Below, one piece after another: positions 29,504 through 36,742 of a DNA stretch of 36,742 nt. Source of the stretch: Betaproteobacteria bacterium (lineage in GTDB: Bacteria > Pseudomonadota > Gammaproteobacteria > Burkholderiales > SG8-41). Below the pieces are notes generated by a model, which had not been told where the DNA came from, searched no databases, and saw only the letters and a program-made list of their open reading frames with translations. The DNA lies in contig JACQGO010000333.1 in NCBI GenBank assembly GCA_016199485.1, positions 1 to 36,742 on the forward strand, in the 5' to 3' direction. Both the position numbers and the translations under genes were made by a program. Each line of letters begins with the position of its first letter. Within the stretch, counting starts at the first letter, position 1.

Positions 29504-30478
29504 TCAGCGGCCGGACAGCGCCTCGGGGTTGACGAGCTTCGAAGGGGCGCCTTTCGCGAACGCTGCGACCTGGTCGAACGCTTCGCCGAAATACAGTTCC
29601 ATCGTGCGCTTTTCGAGCCACGCGCTGTGCGGCGTGCACATTGCGTTGTCCATCGCGAGCAGGGGATGGTCGCCGTTCAGCACCGGTTCTTCCTCGTAGA
29701 CATCCACGGCGGCGGCTCCGGGACGGCCCCGCTCGAGCGCTTCCGCCAACGCGCCCGGGACGATCAGCTCGGCGCGCGCGGTGTTGACAAGGAGCGCGTC
29801 CGGTTTCATGCGCGCGAGATCTACCGCGGTGACGACGCCGCGCGTCGCGTCGCTCAGCCGCACGTGCAGGCTCAGCACGTCGGACTGCGCGAATAACTCC
29901 GCCCTGCCCGACGCGATGTCGTAGCCGGCAGCGCGGGCGCGCTCGAGCGAACGCTCGCGGCCCCACACCAGCACGCGCATGCCGAAGCTCCTGCCAATGC
30001 CGGCGACGAGGCTTCCGATCGTGCCGCAGCCGAAGACTCCGAGCGTGCGGCCGTGCAGCCCCACGCTGAACGTGCCGCGCCAGCGGCCTTCGCGCATGAG
30101 CCGTGTTTCCTCAGGAATGCGGCGCAGCGTCGCGAGCACGAGCGCCCAGGTGTGCTCGGCGACGGTATGCGGCGAGGAGTGTGAGCCGGCGATGACCGCG
30201 ATGCCGCGCTCGGTGCACGCGCTGACGTCGATGTGGTTCACGCTGCGCCCGGTCTGCGCGATGAGCTTCAGGCGCGGCAGCCGCGCGATCAACTCGCGCG
30301 TGAAGCGGGTGCGCTCGCGGATCGGCACGATGACCTCGGCTTCCTGCAGCCGCCCGGCGAGCGCGGCGGTATCCCGGATCGGCTCGCGCAGCACGCGCAC
30401 GTCGTGGCCGGCGAGCCGGGAAAAGCAGTCGAGCCGCGGCACGAGCCCCTGGTAGTCGTCGGGAATCGCGATGATCAT
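29504..30478 (-). CDS. D-isomer-specific 2-hydroxyacid dehydrogenase
   Basis: The 324-residue protein starts MIIAIPDDYQGLVPRLDCFS. It has the NAD-binding signature GVFGCGTIGSLVAGIGRSFG (GxGxxG, about 150-170). The catalytic set typical of the family follows: Arg in VNTARAELIV, Glu in YEEEPV, and His in CTPHSAWLEK. It would reduce a 2-oxoacid or oxidise a D-2-hydroxyacid in the cytoplasm. ATG 30478 is chosen because the upstream extension to 30586 has no family similarity. It fits a carboxylate catabolic locus; the substrate is not predictable. A lipoprotein gene lies upstream but is separated by a terminator. Confidence 0.86.
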   Translation of the reverse strand: MIIAIPDDYQGLVPRLDCFSRLAGHDVRVLREPIRDTAALAGRLQEAEVIVPIRERTRFTRELIARLPRLKLIAQTGRSVNHIDVSACTERGIAVIAGSHSSPHTVAEHTWALVLATLRRIPEETRLMREGRWRGTFSVGLHGRTLGVFGCGTIGSLVAGIGRSFGMRVLVWGRERSLERARAAGYDIASGRAELFAQSDVLSLHVRLSDATRGVVTAVDLARMKPDALLVNTARAELIVPGALAEALERGRPGAAAVDVYEEEPVLNGDHPLLAMDNAMCTPHSAWLEKRTMELYFGEAFDQVAAFAKGAPSKLVNPEALSGR

Positions 30479-30619
30479 GATGCGCGACGGAGATAAGCGA
30501 TGAATCAGTTCAGAGGGCTTCCAGGCGCTGCCAAGTGTAGCAGAGCGTGCGCGGTGGATCGAACTACCCGGCAGAACCGCGGCCACGGGCCGCGATGACG
30601 AGGGACGCCGGTGCGGGGC

Positions 30620-30647
30620 AAAAAAAATCCGCGCGGGCAGCGCGGAT
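30620..30647 (-). terminator. Rho-independent terminator of the glycine-zipper lipoprotein gene
   Basis: A perfect 8-bp stem, ATCCGCGC (30627-30634) / GCGCGGAT (30640-30647), has a 5-nt loop. It is followed on the minus strand by eight T (complement of 30620-30627). It lies about 90 bp after the lipoprotein stop. Confidence 0.85.
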
Positions 30648-30739
30648 CAAGAGAGGATCGGGGCGCGGCGACGGTCCTGAGGAGGATCGGGTTACGTAAG
30701 GGGAGTTGCCGCCGCGCCCCGAATGAGCAGATTCCGTAG

Positions 30740-31246
30740 TCAGCGGCAGGCCGGGTTGGGTGTCGCGCCCATGTTCCCACCGAGTATCGAGCCCGCCGCC
30801 GCGCCGAGCGCGGTCGCGGCGTCGCGCCCGCGGCCGCCCCCGACCTGTGCGCCGAGCAGCCCGCCCGCGAGCGCGCCGACGAAGTGCCCGGCGTTGAGAT
30901 CGGGCTGGCACGGGTCCGCAGCTCTGCCTACCCCGTAGGCTCCGGCGGCTGCACCCACCGCCGCTGCGGCGGTTCGTCCGCTGCCCTGGCCGACCTGGGC
31001 GCCGAGCAGGCCGCCGGCGATCGCGCCGGCGACCTGCGCCGGCAGCACGTTGCCGCGCTGCGCGGGGGCGTATCCACCGCCGGCTGCACCGTAATTCGCA
31101 GCGGGGTAGGCGGCGTAGCCTCCGCGATACCCGTTGTTGTATCCATAGCCGCGGTCGTAAGATCCCGCGCCGTAGTAACCAGGCGTCGCGCACCCCGCCG
31201 CGGCGAGAACCATCGTCACCGCCAGAACCAGTCGCGTTCGTTTCAT
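30740..31246 (-). CDS. Glycine-zipper lipoprotein with two repeat units
   Basis: The 168-residue protein has a lipoprotein signal (MKRTRLVLAVTMVLAAAGCA, lipobox LAAAGC). A Tyr/Gly-rich linker (YDRGYGYNNGYRGGYAA) precedes two glycine-zipper segments built on the same plan: VAGAIAGGLLGAQVGQG and, about 50 residues later, FVGALAGGLLGAQVGGG, each followed by a second Ala/Gly helix. Relatives of the 17-kDa antigen/SlyB class have one such 2TM unit; here it is doubled. Probably an outer-membrane lipoprotein affecting envelope integrity. GAGGAG precedes the ATG. A terminator follows, so it is likely monocistronic. Confidence 0.82.
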   Translation of the reverse strand: MKRTRLVLAVTMVLAAAGCATPGYYGAGSYDRGYGYNNGYRGGYAAYPAANYGAAGGGYAPAQRGNVLPAQVAGAIAGGLLGAQVGQGSGRTAAAAVGAAAGAYGVGRAADPCQPDLNAGHFVGALAGGLLGAQVGGGRGRDAATALGAAAGSILGGNMGATPNPACR

Positions 31247-31346
31247 TTTCCCGCTCCTCTCGTGGTTGATCACCCGTCCGGTCGCACGCTGCGGCCGGAT
31301 TCAGTGTGTTCAACGGGGGAGACGGGGCGCTGTTTACCGGCGTCAG

Positions 31347-31371
31347 GTAACAAACTGCGCTTTTTTGTTAC
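31347..31371. promoter_or_regulatory. GTAACAAA palindrome upstream of the lipoprotein gene
   Basis: GTAACAAA (31347-31354) and TTTGTTAC (31364-31371) form perfect 8-bp inverted repeats with a 9-bp centre, between the 3' end of a Bug gene and the leftward lipoprotein gene. It could be an operator, or a weak terminator of the Bug gene since T-runs and A-runs flank it. No firm assignment. Confidence 0.4.
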
Positions 31372-31394
31372 AAAGTATTTCCGCGGACAGCGCT

Positions 31395-32369
31395 TCAATC
31401 GACGCGTGTACCGGACGCCTCGATCACCTTCGCCCACTTCCTGATTTCCGCCTTGATGTAGTCGGCGAAGCGCTCGGGCGTGCTGCCGACCAGTTCGAAG
31501 CCCTGGCCCGCGAGCTTCTCCTTTACCTCGGGCAGCCGCAGGATGCGGAGCAGCTCGCGATTGTGCCGCGTGACGATCGTCTTCGGTGCACCGGCCGGGA
31601 CGAGCATGCCGATCCAGTTGTTGACCTCGTAGCCCGGCACGCCGGCTTCCGCAATGGTCGGCACCTCGGGCAGCGCGGTGGCGCGCTTGTCGTCGGTGAC
31701 CGCGAGGACGCGCATCCTGCCCGCCTTGATGTGCGACATCGAGGTCGGCAGCCCCACCAGCGCGAGGTTGACCTGCCCGGCAATGAGATCGATCACCGCC
31801 GGCCCCCCGCCCTTGTACGGCACGTGCGTCAACTTCGTGCCGGTCATCATCTTGAACAGCTCTCCGGCGAGATGCCCGACGCCCCCGGTGCCCGAGGAAG
31901 CGAACGTCAGTTGCCCGGGCCTGGCCTTTGCGAGCTCGATCAGCTCCTTCACCGATTTGGCGGTTACCGAAGGATGCGCGGCAAGCACGGTCGGCTGCGA
32001 AGCGAGCAAAGACACTGTTGCAAAATGCTTGACCGGGTCGTACGGCAGTTTCTTGCGCAGCCCGGGGTTGATCGCGAAAGCGATGTTGACGAGCAGTATC
32101 GTGTAGCCATCGGCGGCCGCGCGCGCCGCGATCTCGGTCCCGATCACGGTGCCGGCGCCGCCGCGGTTGTCGACTACGACCTGCTGGCCCCACGCCTCCG
32201 TGATTTTCTGCGCGAGGATGCGCCCCATGATGTCGGTGCTGCCGCCCGGCGCGAACGGCACGATGAGCCGTATCGGCTTGTCGGGATAGGCGTCGGCGCC
32301 CGATGTGGCGGCACCAGCCGAATGAATGCCGCACGAGAGCACGAGCACGGCTGCAAGGTTCCATTTCAT
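31395..32369 (-). CDS. Bug/TctC-family periplasmic solute-binding protein 6
   Basis: The 324-residue protein has a signal peptide (MKWNLAAVLVLSCGIHSAGA). YPDKPIRLIVPFAPGGSTDI, VVDNRGGAGTVIGTEI, DGYTILLVNIAFAINPGLRK, LTHVPYKGGGPAVIDLIAGQ and VPGYEVNNWIGMLVPAGAPK follow. GGAGG is 6 nt before ATG 32369. It is divergent from the SDR gene at 32472 across a 102-bp gap that must hold both promoters; no operator was recognised there. The ligand is unknown. Confidence 0.88.
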   Translation of the reverse strand: MKWNLAAVLVLSCGIHSAGAATSGADAYPDKPIRLIVPFAPGGSTDIMGRILAQKITEAWGQQVVVDNRGGAGTVIGTEIAARAAADGYTILLVNIAFAINPGLRKKLPYDPVKHFATVSLLASQPTVLAAHPSVTAKSVKELIELAKARPGQLTFASSGTGGVGHLAGELFKMMTGTKLTHVPYKGGGPAVIDLIAGQVNLALVGLPTSMSHIKAGRMRVLAVTDDKRATALPEVPTIAEAGVPGYEVNNWIGMLVPAGAPKTIVTRHNRELLRILRLPEVKEKLAGQGFELVGSTPERFADYIKAEIRKWAKVIEASGTRVD

Positions 32370-32471
32370 TGTGCACCTCCTCCGTATGTAATCCGGCGAG
32401 CGCGGCTCCATTAAGACATCATCCGGCGTTCTGTGTCAAAATTTCGCAACTGTTTACCGGGAGGGACGGGC

Positions 32472-33245
32472 ATGGAACTCGGGCTGCGCGGCAAGGTCGT
32501 CGCCATCACCGGCGGCAGCGAAGGGATAGGCGCGGCGACCGCGAGGCGCTTCGCGCGCGAGGAAGCGAAGGTTGCGATCTGCGCGCGGCGGCCCGACGTG
32601 TTGAACGCGTTCGCCGGGGAGCTCAGGCACGGCGGCGCCGAAGTGCTGCCCGTGGTCGCGGACGCTGCCAGGGGCGAGGACATGAGCCGCTTCATCGAGG
32701 CCACAGTCGCGCACTTCGGGCGCATCGACGTCGTGGTCAACAACGCGGGCGGCACCGGGCAGGATCCATTCGACAAGGTTGACGACGCTGCCTGGCAGCG
32801 CGATCTCGATATCAAATTGATGGCGCAGGTCCGCACCGCGCGCGCAGCGGTGCCGTACATGAAGAAGCAGGGCGGCGGACGCATCATCAACATCAATATG
32901 GTCGGCGCCAAGCAGCCGTTTGCCGGCTCGTTTCCGACCACGGTGAGCCGCGCCGCGGGGCTGGCGCTCACCAAGGCGCTGTCGAAAGAGCTCGCCGCGT
33001 TCAACATCCTGGTGAACGCCGTCGCGGTGGGCAAGATCAAGTCGAAGCAGCAGGAGCGCCGGGCCGCCCGGGCGGGCGTCCCGGTGGCGCAGCACTACGA
33101 GCAGACTGGCAGGACGATACCGCTGGGGCGCGTGGGCGAAGCGGAGGAGGTGGCGGAGGTGATCGCGTTTCTCGCCTCGGACGCCGCGAGCTACGTGACG
33201 GGCAGTTGCATCAACGTCGACGGCGGGCTGTCGGGCGTGCTGTAA
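32472..33245 (+). CDS. SDR-family protein lacking the catalytic Tyr and Lys
   Basis: The 257-residue short-chain dehydrogenase/reductase fold has the cofactor motif ITGGSEGIGAATARRFA, VVNNAGGTG after strand 4, and the C-terminal LASDAASYVTGSCINVDGG. Where canonical enzymes have YxxxK (usually YSASKAA), this protein reads TTVSRAA, so both Tyr and Lys are replaced; the preceding Ser is also not obvious. The rest of the fold looks intact, so it may use another chemistry, be a binding subunit, or be inactive. GGGAGGG precedes the ATG closely. Frames starting at 32433 lack family support. Confidence 0.83.
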   Translation: MELGLRGKVVAITGGSEGIGAATARRFAREEAKVAICARRPDVLNAFAGELRHGGAEVLPVVADAARGEDMSRFIEATVAHFGRIDVVVNNAGGTGQDPFDKVDDAAWQRDLDIKLMAQVRTARAAVPYMKKQGGGRIININMVGAKQPFAGSFPTTVSRAAGLALTKALSKELAAFNILVNAVAVGKIKSKQQERRAARAGVPVAQHYEQTGRTIPLGRVGEAEEVAEVIAFLASDAASYVTGSCINVDGGLSGVL

Positions 33246-33263
33246 AGAGATTCCGCTGCGCGA

Positions 33264-33575
33264 TTGCCCGAATCCGCACCCCAGCGCTCGCGCGTAAGAC
33301 CCGCCGCCGGGCTGCTGGTGGCTGTCGCCGTGCTGTCGGTGATCGGCCCATGGCTCGCCCCGCTCGCGCCGGATCCCACGCTGCTCGCGATGACCTGTCT
33401 CATGGCGTGGGGCGTCGGCCTTCCAGGGTGCCCGATGTCGGGCACTGTGATCGCGATGAATGCGCGCTACGGGGTCCCGATGAGGGACCTGCTCGGGCAC
33501 AACCGCGTCTTCGCCTTGAGCAGGCTGGTACCGTGCGCGGCGGTACTCAATGTCTACGCGGCGTTCGCGTTGTGA
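33264..33575 (+). CDS. Small membrane protein, possibly the C-terminal remnant of a transporter
   Basis: The 103-residue frame from TTG 33264 has three hydrophobic segments: AAGLLVAVAVLSVIGPWLAP, LLAMTCLMAWGVGLPGCPMS and a C-terminal LVPCAAVLNVYAAFAL. WGVGLPGCPMSGTVIAMNAR resembles the final transmembrane hairpin of larger permeases. No ribosome-binding site is evident and the start is weak. It is 18 bp after the SDR stop. It may be a degraded transporter end or a real small membrane protein; I favour the remnant. Confidence 0.4.
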   Translation: MPESAPQRSRVRPAAGLLVAVAVLSVIGPWLAPLAPDPTLLAMTCLMAWGVGLPGCPMSGTVIAMNARYGVPMRDLLGHNRVFALSRLVPCAAVLNVYAAFAL

Positions 33576-33599
33576 GCCTCAGCGCAGTATCCGGGCTTT

Positions 33600-34037
33600 T
33601 TACCTGAGTTGCACCAGCCGCACCAGCGGCTGCGGGCTCGCCGCGGCGTTTTCCAGCGCGATCGTACGCGAGACCGCGCGTTCGATGATCGCCTTCGCGA
33701 GCGCTGCAAGGCGCGAGCGGCTGGCCGCGCCGTAGAGCGTGGCGAGCCGCTCGCCGCCACGCCAGTAGATCTTGATCGTCGCTCCGCTCACAACAGCGGG
33801 ATAATCGGTATCGACGACGATGAGCGTCAGCGTGTAGTCGCCGAGCGGGTCTCGCACCACGTCCGCCACTGCCACTTGCGCGCCGGCAGCGCGCAACTCC
33901 TCGACCATCCCGATGAGATCTTCGACCGCGTGTTCGGGCTCGTGGAATTGTTTTTTCGGCAGTTTCTTTATTCCCAATGAGGCGGCGATGCGGGCGTTTT
34001 CGAGTTCTTTCCTGTAGATGTCGCCGAGGCTGGTCAT
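33600..34037 (-). CDS. Conserved-looking protein of unknown function
   Basis: The 145-residue soluble protein has no recognised domain. It begins MTSLGDIYRKELENARIAAS, a helical, charged start. A basic segment (LGIKKLPKKQFHEPE), helix AVEDLIGMVEELRAAGAQVA and a beta-rich half (DYTLTLIVVDTDYPAVVSG, TIKIYWRGGERLATL) follow. GGGAGGAG lies upstream of the ATG. The longer frame to 34082 is unnecessary. It is isolated: neighbours on both sides are 200 bp away or opposite in strand. The 34083-34280 interval upstream shows no recognised element. Confidence 0.6.
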   Translation of the reverse strand: MTSLGDIYRKELENARIAASLGIKKLPKKQFHEPEHAVEDLIGMVEELRAAGAQVAVADVVRDPLGDYTLTLIVVDTDYPAVVSGATIKIYWRGGERLATLYGAASRSRLAALAKAIIERAVSRTIALENAAASPQPLVRLVQLR

Positions 34038-34280
34038 GGGTTCTCCTCCCTGGATTGCGGGCTGCCCGGCAAGCACGAGCAACCAGCGTTCCAGCGTGAT
34101 TGAAGGCGCTGAAATTCAGTCTGTTACAACCGGAACATGAAGTTATTTCGAAAAAGGAAATGTCGGGTGTGAGCGACAGCGAGCACCCCACGCGACGCAA
34201 CCCGTTGAGTATCAAGCGATATTACATGTCGCCGCGGGGTGACGGCTGATACGGGAGAACGTCGCCCCGGTCGCCTCCTG

Positions 34281-35177
34281 TCAACGGTGCCGCCGCTTCG
34301 CGCTCGCGCGGGCTCTGCCGGTAAACGGGATGACCATCAGGTCCTCGCCCCAGATGAGATTCCCGTGGTACGCGGCGGTCATCTCGCCGATGATGCGCTC
34401 GCGCACGCCCGGAGCGTCCATCCTGTCGTTGAAATGCGACAACACCAGCGTCCTGACGCGCGCCTGCTGCGCGAGCTTCGCGAGCTCGCGATGACCGGCG
34501 GTCGTCTTCGCGTGCGCGGCGCTCAGCTCGGTCCCGCTCTCATAGGCGCACATGTGCACGAGCACATCACAGCGCGTCGCCAGTTCGCGGACGCGCCGCG
34601 ACGGGCCGCTGTCGCCCGAGTAGACGAAGGAGCCTGCGTCGCAGTCGAGCCGGTAGGCGTAGCACTGCAGGTACGGCTGGACGTGAATCGTGCTCACGGT
34701 GGTTACCGTCCAGTGTTTGCCCCTGATGACCGCGGTGCTCCTGATTTCGGTCAGTTCGGGTTTCGGCCAGGGGCGGGGGAGCGCGCCGCCGCGCGCCCGG
34801 TAGATGTCGAGGCTCAACTTGTGCCGCGTGCGCGCGACGATGTCGGGGGCAAAAACACCTTCACGCGAAATGATCTGCTGCGTCATGCGGACGAGCGGCG
34901 GAGGACCGAAGACCTTGAGCTCGGGGACGCGGCCAGCACCGTGGTCCCAGCGCGTGAGGACAAGCCGCACGTAGTCGAGGCAATGGTCGTAGTGCAGGTG
35001 CGAGAAGAAGAGATGGGTCGGATCGGTCGCGGCGTAGCCGGCTTCCATCAGCCGGTGATATGCGCCCGGCCCGTGATCGAACAGGATCACGTCATCGCCC
35101 ACTTTCACGAGGTAGCCGGAACTCATGCGCCTGAGCGAGGGACGGGGCGAGCCCGTGCCGAGGAGCTGGATCAGCAT
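34281..35177 (-). CDS. MBL-fold metallo-hydrolase (RNase Z/arylsulfatase-like)
   Basis: The 298-residue protein starts MLIQLLGTGSPRPSLRRMSS. It has the metallo-beta-lactamase signature FFSHLHYDHCLDYVRLVL (HxHxDH, about 60-75). Further metal ligands are likely in FVYSGDSGPSRRV (Asp) and LVLSHFN (His near the end). The N-terminal LGTGSP block places it near RNase Z and alkyl/arylsulfatase-like members. AAAGGA precedes the ATG. It lies 11 bp after the SDR at 35189 on the same strand, so the three leftward genes 36742-34281 form a probable operon. It likely hydrolyses a pathway intermediate such as a lactone or ester. Confidence 0.85.
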   Translation of the reverse strand: MLIQLLGTGSPRPSLRRMSSGYLVKVGDDVILFDHGPGAYHRLMEAGYAATDPTHLFFSHLHYDHCLDYVRLVLTRWDHGAGRVPELKVFGPPPLVRMTQQIISREGVFAPDIVARTRHKLSLDIYRARGGALPRPWPKPELTEIRSTAVIRGKHWTVTTVSTIHVQPYLQCYAYRLDCDAGSFVYSGDSGPSRRVRELATRCDVLVHMCAYESGTELSAAHAKTTAGHRELAKLAQQARVRTLVLSHFNDRMDAPGVRERIIGEMTAAYHGNLIWGEDLMVIPFTGRARASAKRRHR

Positions 35178-35188
35178 GGTTTTCCTTT

Positions 35189-35905
35189 CTAGAACCTCTC
35201 GGCATACGGCCTGAGGTCAAGCTCCAGCGTCCATGCGCTGCGCGGCTGGCGATGCAGCTGGTAATAGACTTCGGCGATCGCATCGGGATCGAGCACGGCG
35301 TCCTTCCCGCGCTCGGCTTCGCTGTGCCCCGGGCGCTCGCTCCTGATCTGCCCGTCGATCACGACGTGCGCGACGTGCACACCCTGCGGCTGGAACTCGC
35401 GCGCCGTGCTCTGCGCCAGCGCGCGCAGCCCGAACTTGCCGACCGCGAGGTTGTGGAACTTCGCGCCGCCGCGGAGACTCGCGGTCGCACCGGTGAAGAT
35501 GATCGTGCCCTTGTGCTCCCCGGCGCGGCCGAGCATGGTGCGCAGCGCTTCGCGAGCGATGAGAAACCCGCCCAGGCAACCCGCGCGCCAGCAGCGCTCG
35601 AACTCCGCGGTCGAGGTCTCGAGCAGCCCCTTGCGCACGAACGCGCCGGCGTTATACACGACGAGCCGTGGCGGTCCGAGCTCGCGGCCGACGCGCTCGA
35701 ACAGCCCCGTGACGGCCGCTTCGTCGGTCGCATCGCAGGCGTAGGCACGCGTCTCTCCGCCGGGCTCGCGCACGAGCGGGGCGATCCTGTTTGCGTCGCG
35801 TGCAGCAACGGCGACGCCCATCGCGGCGCGCGCGAAGCGGCGCGCGAGCGCCGCACCGAGCCCGGGCCCGACGCCTACCACCAGTGCGACTTCACGCTCC
35901 GCCAT
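35189..35905 (-). CDS. SDR-family protein with atypical active site
   Basis: The 238-residue protein has the cofactor motif LVVGVGPGLGAALARRFA (a GVGPGLG variant instead of TGxxxGxG) and VVYNAGAFVRKG. The active-site stretch is TGATASLRGGAKFHNLAVGKFGLRAL. By alignment, the Tyr of YxxxK is Asn while the Lys is kept. I recall a branch of SDRs with Phe at this place, so loss of Tyr may be usual for the group. The end HVAHVVIDGQIRSER is typical of the same branch. It overlaps the molybdenum hydroxylase gene by 14 nt, so it is translationally coupled to it. Confidence 0.83.
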   Translation of the reverse strand: MAEREVALVVGVGPGLGAALARRFARAAMGVAVAARDANRIAPLVREPGGETRAYACDATDEAAVTGLFERVGRELGPPRLVVYNAGAFVRKGLLETSTAEFERCWRAGCLGGFLIAREALRTMLGRAGEHKGTIIFTGATASLRGGAKFHNLAVGKFGLRALAQSTAREFQPQGVHVAHVVIDGQIRSERPGHSEAERGKDAVLDPDAIAEVYYQLHRQPRSAWTLELDLRPYAERF

Positions 35906-36742
35906 GCCGCGCCTCCGGATCTCCAGCGAGTGCGGTCCTCACGCGCTGCGGCGAGAACGGCAGGTCCCGCAGCCTCACGCCGGTCGCGTTGTACACCGCA
36001 TTCGCGATCGCGGCTACCGCAGGGCCCTGCGCCCCCTCGCCGGTGCCGAGCGGCCTCTCCTCGGGGCGGTTGAGCAGGACGACTTCGACGTGCGGCACTT
36101 CGGGGAAGGTGAGGATGGGGTAATCCTGCCACGAGCGCGTGGTGACGCGCTGCCGGTCGAAGCCCAATTGTTCCTTGAGCGTCCAGCTCGCCGATTGGAT
36201 GATGCCCCCCTCGATCTGGTTCACGACGCCGTCGGGATTGACGATCAATCCGGCGTCGACTGCCGCGACTGCCTTCGTGACGCGTACCTTGCCAGTGCGT
36301 CGCTCGACCGTCGCGTCGGCCGCCACGGCGACATAAGCGGCAAGGTTCTTGTACCTGGCGAATGCGAATCCGCGCCCGCGCGCGCCGTCACCCTTGCCCT
36401 TGGGCTGCCAGCCTGCCTTCTGTGCGCACGCTTCGATCACCGCGCGCGCCCGCGCATCCTTCGTGTGGCGCAGCCGGAACTCGACCGGGTCGGCGCGCGC
36501 TTCGAGCGCGAGCTCGTCCATGAACGATTCGAGGGCGAAAACGTTGGCATAGGCGCCCAGCGTCCGCAGCGCCGAAGTGCGCAGCGGCGCCTCCGTGAGG
36601 TAATGCAGCACGATCTTCTGGCGCGGAAAATCGTAGAGCGGCACCGCGTTGCGGTCGGCGGCGCCCGCGGGCTGCTGCGAGTTGACAGGACGCGCCGGCC
36701 GCAGCCGCTCCGCGATGTGCCAGCCCGCGAGCAGATTGGCTC
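35892..36742 (-). CDS. Molybdopterin-binding (xanthine dehydrogenase/IorB-type) large subunit, C-terminal part
   Basis: An open frame enters from the right edge and ends at 35892 (about 282 residues visible). Family blocks are NLLAGWHIAERLRPARPVNS, LRTLGAYANVFALESFMDEL, DPVEFRLRHTKDARARAV, GRGFAFARYKNLAAYVAVA and VDAGLIVNPDGVVNQIEGG. The end has GTGEGAQGPAVAAIANAV, where Glu is the likely catalytic base. Such subunits hold the Mo cofactor and hydroxylate N-heterocycles, aldehydes or CO in the xanthine oxidase superfamily. Followed by coupled SDR and MBL genes, it suggests oxidation of an aromatic or heterocyclic compound. The small [2Fe-2S] subunit, if any, lies outside the window. Confidence 0.85.
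   Translation of the reverse strand, partial: ANLLAGWHIAERLRPARPVNSQQPAGAADRNAVPLYDFPRQKIVLHYLTEAPLRTSALRTLGAYANVFALESFMDELALEARADPVEFRLRHTKDARARAVIEACAQKAGWQPKGKGDGARGRGFAFARYKNLAAYVAVAADATVERRTGKVRVTKAVAAVDAGLIVNPDGVVNQIEGGIIQSASWTLKEQLGFDRQRVTTRSWQDYPILTFPEVPHVEVVLLNRPEERPLGTGEGAQGPAVAAIANAVYNATGVRLRDLPFSPQRVRTALAGDPEARHGGA

Overview
This is a high-GC chromosomal fragment, most likely from a betaproteobacterium of the Burkholderiales type and possibly an uncultured lineage. The main evidence is six orphan Bug/TctC-type periplasmic binding proteins, three MmgE/PrpD-family genes and a CysB-like LysR regulator. These protein calls come from recognisable motifs; no database search was possible. 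No rRNA, tRNA or CRISPR array was seen.

Region 1 (1-6.6 kb): the start of an MmgE/PrpD gene leaves the left edge. It is followed by a VapBC module with paired operator palindromes, an SNF2 helicase plus SWIM zinc-finger pair, and a leftward XRE / AbiEii-like nucleotidyltransferase toxin-antitoxin pair. Next is a small protein that joins a SeqA-like N-terminus to a RAMA-like domain. Region 2 (6.7-13.4 kb): a complete type I restriction-modification operon (hsdR, hsdM, hsdS), followed by two translationally coupled genes of unknown function. The hsdR promoter and first 16 codons have a diverged copy that forms the promoter and N-terminus of the SNF2 gene 5.5 kb upstream.

Region 3 (13.4-18.3 kb): a leftward array of small toxin-antitoxin modules: RHH-VapC, DUF433-PIN, AbrB-PIN, a nucleotidyltransferase with a small partner, and RHH with a broken toxin. 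Copies of one ~85-bp sequence (R here) lie at the module boundaries. R reads as the last ~21 codons of a vanished gene, with mostly synonymous differences among copies. A second ~125-bp repeat (S) accompanies R twice. R lies at or inside the 3' ends of modules, so the array looks assembled by repeated recombination. With the two modules in region 1 this is an unusually TA-dense defence island.

Region 4 (18.4-36.7 kb): a catabolic region. Two adjacent MmgE/PrpD genes and a CysB-like regulator lie divergent from a Bug protein and an alpha/beta hydrolase. Then come one rightward and four leftward Bug genes (two are a tandem duplicate), a D-2-hydroxyacid dehydrogenase, a double glycine-zipper lipoprotein, two SDR proteins lacking the usual catalytic Tyr, an MBL-fold hydrolase, and the C-terminal part of a molybdenum hydroxylase large subunit at the right edge. 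Together they suggest uptake and breakdown of an unidentified carboxylate or aromatic compound. Three inverted-repeat elements interrupt the region, one of them in frame inside the hydrolase gene.
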